This document shows positions 7,241 to 10,641 of a DNA stretch of 10,641 nt, one piece after another. The position numbers and the translations under genes are program-made. The notes beneath the pieces were generated by a model, which was not told the origin of the DNA, ran no database searches, and saw nothing but the letters and a program-made list of their open reading frames with translations. The first letter of the stretch is position 1. Each line of letters opens with the position of its first letter. This DNA is from an uncultured Collinsella sp. (GTDB lineage Bacteria > Actinomycetota > Coriobacteriia > Coriobacteriales > Coriobacteriaceae), in assembly GCA_902482185.1 (NCBI GenBank), contig CABSZR010000032.1, positions 1 to 10,641 on the forward strand, in the 5' to 3' direction.

Positions 7241-7567
7241 CTAGCGAGCATCCACCACGTAGAGTCCAACGCGCACCTGATGCCACGGGCTGCGCTCGGG
7301 GGCAACCTGTTGCACGCGGGCCTCAAACACGTCCTTGTGGCCGTAATACATCATCAAGGACAGTGGGCCGACCTCGTTTCCCGGAACGTAGCCAAGTTTG
7401 GTCTTACCATAGTAGATCGCAACTGCCTCGGGGTCATGGGGATTATCGCGCTCGGCACACAGCGTCAGTTTATCGCCCGCTTTAAGATCGCCTAGGACCA
7501 AAGCGCCGTCGGCATACTGAAATCCTGCGATGTGAAACGACAGAAGAACACGTGAAGGCTCGTACAT
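7241..7567 (-). CDS. Stand-alone HIRAN-domain protein
   Basis: A 108-residue protein consisting almost wholly of a HIRAN domain. Visible signatures are FHIAGFQY (11-18), LKAGDKLTL (28-36), RDNPHDPEAVAIYY (40-53) and LGYVPGNE (58-65). In HLTF and Rad5 this domain is fused to SNF2 helicases and binds free 3' DNA ends; stand-alone bacterial versions are common but poorly characterised. The start ATG 7565-7567 has AGAGGAG five bases upstream. The 59-residue protein gene follows 18 bases downstream and a phosphoesterase after that, suggesting an operon. The gap upstream (7568-7690) shows no clear promoter and no clear terminator for the preceding ALDH gene, so some read-through from the ADH/ALDH operon is possible. 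Confidence 0.85.
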   Translation of the reverse strand: MYEPSRVLLSFHIAGFQYADGALVLGDLKAGDKLTLCAERDNPHDPEAVAIYYGKTKLGYVPGNEVGPLSLMMYYGHKDVFEARVQQVAPERSPWHQVRVGLYVVDAR

Positions 7568-7690
7568 GGCAGCTCCTCTAACAGCCGGATAAACCGGCGC
7601 TTGACCTTACTGAGAAGCTTACGAGCCCGTGCGGACACAAATTCGCCCCACCCGCGCCTTTTCGACCGTTTGTCGCTACACCATCTGATT

Positions 7691-9070
7691 CTAATGCACA
7701 AACATGCGCACGAACTTGTGCTTCCAGCTTGCGTAAGGAGCGTAGCGGAATGGCACGTCCAGCCACGTTGCCTTGTTCACGATGCTCTTCTTGTGGCTAA
7801 ACGTATCGAAGCTCTCGCGTCCATGGTACTGCCCCATACCGCTCGCACCCATGCCACCAAAGCCCATATGGCTCGTAGCCAAGTGCATAATCGTGTCGTT
7901 GACGCAGCCGCCGCCAAAGGGCACGTAACGCACAAAGCGCTGCTGAACTGCGCGATCCTGGCTAAAGATATACAGAGCCAGCGGCGTCGGACGATCCGTA
8001 ATAAACGTCTCGGCCTCGTCTAGGCTCTCAAACGTCAGCACCGGCAAGATGGGGCCGAAAATCTCCTCCTGCATCACGGCGTCATCGGGGGTCACGCCGT
8101 CCAAAATCGTCGGCTCAATCTTGAGCGATGACTCGCGCGCCGTGCCTCCAAGCACAACCTTATCGGGATCGATCAGCCCACGCACGCGCGCAAAATGCTT
8201 GGCGTTGACGATATGCCCATAATCCTCGTTATCGAGCGGATGCTCGCCAAACATACGGCGGGCCTCTTCCCTGATGAGGTCCAGCAGCTCGTCGTGCACG
8301 CGCGCATCGACCAGCAGGTAGTCGGGCGCCACGCAGGTCTGCCCCACGTTGAGCCATTTACCAAAGGCGATACGCCGCGCCGCAACCTTCAAGTTTGCCG
8401 TCGCATCCACGATGCAGGGGCTCTTTCCGCCCAGCTCAAGCGTCACGGGCGTAAGGTTTTTACTTGCGCGCTCCATGACGAGTTTGCCGACCGGAACGCT
8501 ACCGGTAAAGAAGATCTTGTCCCAGTGCTCATCGAGCAGCGCTTCGTTCTCGGCGCGCCCGCCCTCGACAACCGTCACCAGGCGCGGATCAAATGCCTCT
8601 TCACAGATTTGCTTGAGCACCGCACTCGATGCCGGAGCATAGGCGCTCGGCTTGATGACCACAGTATTGCCCGCGGCAAGGGCGCCGGCGAGCGGCTCGA
8701 GTGTTAGCAAAAATGGGTAGTTCCACGGAGCCATGATGAGCGTGACGCCATAGGGCACGGCTTGCGTCTTGCACACGCTCACGGCGTTAGCGAGGTCGCA
8801 CGGACGCAGGCGCGGACGACTCCATCGAGCCACGTGAGCGATCTGATGACGAATCTCGGAAAGCGACGTGCCGATCTCGCACATATATGCCTCGTCATGC
8901 GACTTTCCCAAATCGGTCTTGAGTGCATGGGCAATATCGGCCTCGTGCGCCCGTACCGCATCGCGTAAACTCACGAGCGCGCGACGTCGGGCATCGACAT
9001 CAAACGTGGCGTGCGTCTTAAAGTAGGCGCGCTGATCGCCGACGATGCGCGCAATTTCCTCGGTGTTCAT
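7691..9070 (-). CDS. NAD(P)-dependent aldehyde dehydrogenase, ALDH3-like
   Basis: A 459-residue aldehyde dehydrogenase that oxidises aldehydes to carboxylic acids with NAD(P)+. The length and motifs fit the class 3 group rather than the roughly 500-residue classes. Visible motifs: PWNYPF (115-120) with the oxyanion-hole Asn 117, ELGGKSP (212-218) with the general base Glu 212, NVGQTCVAPDY (241-251) with catalytic Cys 246, EEIFGP (335-340), and GGCVNDTIMH (387-396). No key residue is missing. The C-terminal part (after about 430) carries several aromatic and basic residues, as in ALDH3 tails, but no clear membrane helix. The start ATG 9068-9070 has AGGAGG four bases upstream, overlapping the ADH stop region; only 8 bases separate the two genes, so they are translated from one transcript and very probably act in one pathway. 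The natural substrate is unknown. Confidence 0.92.
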   Translation of the reverse strand: MNTEEIARIVGDQRAYFKTHATFDVDARRRALVSLRDAVRAHEADIAHALKTDLGKSHDEAYMCEIGTSLSEIRHQIAHVARWSRPRLRPCDLANAVSVCKTQAVPYGVTLIMAPWNYPFLLTLEPLAGALAAGNTVVIKPSAYAPASSAVLKQICEEAFDPRLVTVVEGGRAENEALLDEHWDKIFFTGSVPVGKLVMERASKNLTPVTLELGGKSPCIVDATANLKVAARRIAFGKWLNVGQTCVAPDYLLVDARVHDELLDLIREEARRMFGEHPLDNEDYGHIVNAKHFARVRGLIDPDKVVLGGTARESSLKIEPTILDGVTPDDAVMQEEIFGPILPVLTFESLDEAETFITDRPTPLALYIFSQDRAVQQRFVRYVPFGGGCVNDTIMHLATSHMGFGGMGASGMGQYHGRESFDTFSHKKSIVNKATWLDVPFRYAPYASWKHKFVRMFVH

Positions 9071-9078
9071 GTGCCCTC

Positions 9079-10299
9079 CTAGTTCTCGCCCTCAAACATA
9101 CCACCTGCAACGACTTCATACATATGCTCGAGCTCCAAGCGGTCCATTAAAAGCGGAACGGGGTACAGGGGATTGGCCTCGGCATCGGCATTCGCCGCCA
9201 TCTGCGGAATGTCGGAGCGGCGAATGCCCGAGACATATTTGGGAATGTCCAAGGTAGCGTTCATTCGATCGACCCAATCGATAAAGGCCTCGGCCGCCAG
9301 GTTGTCCTGTGCGTTAGCCGGCGCGATACCAGCCATGCGGGCGAGGTCGGCGAGCTTAGGAGCAGCAGCTTCACCATAGGCGCGAAGCATGTGCGGCAGG
9401 ATAATGGCATTGGCCAAACCGTGGGGAATCCCATAACGTCCGCCCAGACTGTGCGCGATGGCATGCACATATCCGACATAGGAGCGCGTAAAGGCAACAC
9501 CCGCTTTATACGCTGCCGAAAGCATATTGCGGCGCGCCCGTATGTTGTCCCCACGCTCATAAGCATCGAGCAAATTGTCGTGGATGAGCAGCACCGCCTG
9601 ACGCGCCATCTTGCGCGTATAGGGCGTGGTACTGCGCCCGATAAAGGCCTCGACAGCATGCGTTAGAGCATCCATGCCCGTTTGCCCCGTAATGGAGGCG
9701 GGCAGGCCGCGCGTAAACTCGGGGTCGTGCACCGCAAAGCGCGGGATAAGCACAAAGTCGTTAATGGGGTACTTGTAGTGCGTCTCGTCATCGGTAATTA
9801 CCGCTGCAAGCGTTACCTCACTTCCCGTGCCCGCCGTAGTTGGAACGGCGATGAGCAACGGCAGGCGACGATGAATCCGCAGCAGGCCGCGCATCTTGTT
9901 GATGGGCTTGCTTGGCTGCGCGATGCGTGCGCCCACGCCCTTGGCACAGTCCATGGCCGAGCCGCCGCCAAAGCCGATGATGGCCCCGCAGCCACGCTCG
10001 CGGTAGATGGCCGCGGCCTTTTCGACGTTGGCGATGGTGGGGTTTGCCACGGTCCTGTCGTAGACCTCGCAGGCGATTCCCGCCGCGGCGAGCGCGTCCT
10101 CGAGGCCGTGCGTGAGGCCGAGCCGTGCCACTCCCGGGTCCGTCACCAACAGCGCCGTCGTGACGCCGTGCTTGGCGAGAAGCTCGGGGACCTTCTCGAC
10201 GGTGTCTGCGACCTGGGGCTCAAAGTAGGGCAGGACGGGTAGGGCGATTCTGAAGGCGGTCTGGTACGCGCGGCACCAGGCGCGGCGGGCGAGCCTCAT
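9079..10299 (-). CDS. Iron-containing alcohol dehydrogenase
   Basis: A 406-residue group III alcohol dehydrogenase that interconverts alcohols and aldehydes using NAD(P)(H). The dinucleotide-binding loop GFGGGSAMD is at 109-117 and PTTAGTGSE at 153-161. The four metal ligands are all present: D210 and H214 in GMDALTHAVEA, H279 in GYVHAIAHSLG, and H293 in IPHG. The first 28 residues (RRAWCRAYQTAFRIALPVLP) form an amphipathic extension seen in one subfamily of these enzymes, which supports the chosen start. ATG 10297-10299 has GAGAGGA about 8 bases upstream. It is the first gene of an operon with the ALDH, from a promoter with two palindromic sites. The pair could detoxify aldehydes or run alcohol/acid fermentation; the substrate cannot be read from sequence. 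Confidence 0.93.
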   Translation of the reverse strand: MRLARRAWCRAYQTAFRIALPVLPYFEPQVADTVEKVPELLAKHGVTTALLVTDPGVARLGLTHGLEDALAAAGIACEVYDRTVANPTIANVEKAAAIYRERGCGAIIGFGGGSAMDCAKGVGARIAQPSKPINKMRGLLRIHRRLPLLIAVPTTAGTGSEVTLAAVITDDETHYKYPINDFVLIPRFAVHDPEFTRGLPASITGQTGMDALTHAVEAFIGRSTTPYTRKMARQAVLLIHDNLLDAYERGDNIRARRNMLSAAYKAGVAFTRSYVGYVHAIAHSLGGRYGIPHGLANAIILPHMLRAYGEAAAPKLADLARMAGIAPANAQDNLAAEAFIDWVDRMNATLDIPKYVSGIRRSDIPQMAANADAEANPLYPVPLLMDRLELEHMYEVVAGGMFEGEN

Positions 10300-10318
10300 G
10301 GGGATGGTCCTCTCAATT

Positions 10319-10332
10319 GTTGACTAGGCAAC
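10319..10332. promoter_or_regulatory. Operator-like palindrome 2, just downstream of the predicted start site
   Basis: GTTGACTAGGCAAC is a near-perfect palindrome of the form GTTGAC-nA-GnCAAC. It matches the site at 10362-10375 in 12 of 14 positions. Its place in the early transcribed leader suits a repressor that blocks promoter escape or pairs with the upstream site. Confidence 0.6.
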
Positions 10333-10345
10333 ATCTGCGAGCGGC

Positions 10346-10374
10346 ATTCTAGCCAGTTCACGTTGACGAGTCAA
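10346..10374 (-). promoter_or_regulatory. Sigma-70-type promoter of the ADH-ALDH operon
   Basis: On the minus strand, TTGACT (10374-10369) and TAGAAT (10351-10346) are separated by exactly 17 bases, each matching five of six consensus positions. Transcription would start near 10339, about 40 bases before the ADH start codon. The -35 box lies inside one palindrome, and a second palindrome covers roughly +7 to +20. Confidence 0.75.
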
Positions 10375-10375
10375 C
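10362..10375. promoter_or_regulatory. Operator-like palindrome 1, over the -35 box
   Basis: GTTGACGAGTCAAC is a perfect palindrome with 6-base arms and a 2-base centre. It contains the -35 hexamer of the ADH promoter on the minus strand, so binding there would exclude RNA polymerase. Short palindromes of this kind are typical of MarR or TetR family repressors. No such regulator gene is in the window. Confidence 0.65.
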
Positions 10376-10396
10376 AACACTATTTTGAGGGGAGGG

Positions 10397-10510
10397 CTAG
10401 AGCTGGAAGTGGGTGCTGTCAGACCAGTGGCGGCGCAAGGCGACATCGGCGGCGAGGACGTGGCGGACGACCTCGCCACAACGGAGTTCTCCATCGCCAT
10501 GCTTGCGTGC
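10397..10510 (-). pseudogene. Possible 3' remnant of an unidentified gene
   Basis: A minus-strand frame of about 37 codons (including GEVVRHVLAADVALRRHW) ends at TAG 10397-10399. Its codons are strongly C/G-ended, like the real genes here. It has no start of its own: going upstream it runs into the repeat at 10519-10565. This could be the tail of a gene cut off by rearrangement at the repeat. The opposite strand is also open across this stretch with similar codon bias, so chance is a real alternative. I recognise no family. Confidence 0.25.
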
Positions 10511-10518
10511 CGTGGAAC

Positions 10519-10565
10519 GAACCTGTCCCGACTTTGCGCAAAAATGAACATGTCCCCAATTTGCG
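10519..10565. repeat. Two tandem REP-like units (GAACnTGTCCC...TTTGCG)
   Basis: Unit 1 (10519-10538) and unit 2 (10546-10565) share 17 of 20 bases with a period of 27. Both have the form GAAC, C or A, TGTCCC, three bases, TTTGCG. The core CCTGTCCC with TTTG close behind also appears in the loop and right arm of the hairpin at 6387-6425, suggesting one repeat family. The repeats lie just before the GTPase start and contain two in-frame ATG codons that are probably not used. Confidence 0.6.
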
Positions 10566-10585
10566 AGCGCGACGGGAAGAGGAAC

Positions 10586-10641
10586 GTGAAACAGGCAGTC
10601 ATCGGCATATACGCGCACGTCGACGCAGGCAAGACCACGCT
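10586..10641 (+). CDS. Tet(M)/EF-G-like translational GTPase, 5' end only
   Basis: Only the first 18 codons and two bases of the next fit in the window. They read MKQAVIGIYAHVDAGKTT, the P-loop (G1) opening of elongation-factor-type GTPases. The short lead and AHVDAGKTT fit the Tet(M)/Tet(O)/Tet(W) ribosomal protection group and the related chromosomal translation factor GTPase family better than EF-G, which usually has a longer N-terminus before its P-loop. I chose GTG 10586: GGGAAGAGG (10574-10582) lies just before it, and family members normally begin a few residues before this motif. The in-frame ATGs at 10544 and 10550 lie within the repeat and would add about 14 unrelated residues. Whether it gives tetracycline resistance cannot be judged without the rest of the gene. 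Confidence 0.8.
   Translation, partial: MKQAVIGIYAHVDAGKTT

Noticed and set aside
5810..7495. A 561-codon plus-strand open frame across four minus-strand genes
   Set aside because: It runs through the DUF2130, phosphoesterase, small protein and HIRAN genes plus a terminator and a hairpin repeat. Those genes have clear motifs and ribosome binding sites on the other strand.
7584..7598. Hairpin GCCGG-ATAAA-CCGGC before the HIRAN gene, as an ALDH terminator or regulatory stem
   Set aside because: The stem is only 5 bp and no T-run follows on the minus strand, so it is too weak to call.
7492..7701. A 69-codon minus-strand frame overlapping the ALDH end and HIRAN start, with a basic stretch KLLSKVKRRF
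   Set aside because: It has no clear ribosome binding site, overlaps the start of the HIRAN gene in another frame, and resembles no family.
10544..10585. ATG 10544 or 10550 as the start of the GTPase
   Set aside because: Both fall in or at the edge of the repeat units and would add residues foreign to the family; GTG 10586 follows a GGGAAGAGG site and gives the usual short lead before the P-loop.
1..10641. CRISPR array, tRNA, rRNA, integrase, attachment site or complete insertion sequence
   Set aside because: No regularly spaced repeats, cloverleaf, rRNA-like stretch or transposase/integrase motif was seen on either strand.

Overview
The window looks like chromosomal DNA of a high-GC Gram-positive anaerobe, most likely Collinsella or a close relative in the Coriobacteriia. 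This is inferred from C/G-rich third codon positions, strong AGGAG-type ribosome binding sites, and the gene mix (a Ski2-like helicase of the DUF3516 type, a DUF2130 coiled-coil protein, an iron-dependent ADH plus ALDH, and a Tet(M)-like GTPase). It could not be checked against a database.

Layout: (1) 1-1474, plus strand: the end of a class I SAM-dependent methyltransferase, then a divergent TrmB-type tRNA methyltransferase. (2) 1475-1773: a gene-free gap holding a long imperfect inverted repeat. (3) 1774-4455, plus: a Ski2-like DEAD/DEAH helicase, ending at a strong hairpin terminator shared with the convergent gene that follows. (4) 4535-7567, minus: four genes, in transcription order a stand-alone HIRAN protein, an unrecognised 59-residue acidic/basic protein too short for usual ORF cutoffs, a calcineurin-like metallophosphoesterase, and a DUF2130 protein with a nuclease-like C-terminal signature. 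A strong terminator and a perfect 15-bp hairpin repeat separate the last two. (5) 7691-10299, minus: an operon of iron-containing alcohol dehydrogenase followed by an ALDH3-like aldehyde dehydrogenase. It is driven by a good sigma-70-type promoter bracketed by two matching palindromes. (6) 10380-10641: a possible gene remnant, a two-unit repeat related to the 6.4-kb hairpin, and the first 18 complete codons of a Tet(M)/EF-G-like GTPase on the plus strand.

How the parts may work together: the ADH/ALDH pair would interconvert alcohols, aldehydes and acids under control of a repressor not encoded in the window. The HIRAN, phosphoesterase and DUF2130 genes all belong to nucleic-acid or phosphoester families and may form a loose DNA-processing neighbourhood, but this is inference. 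The two 5' methyltransferases may both act on tRNA. No CRISPR array, tRNA, rRNA or complete transposase gene was seen. The best leads are the paired operators on the ADH promoter, the small bipartite protein, the altered catalytic motif of the TrmB homologue, and the two repeat families.
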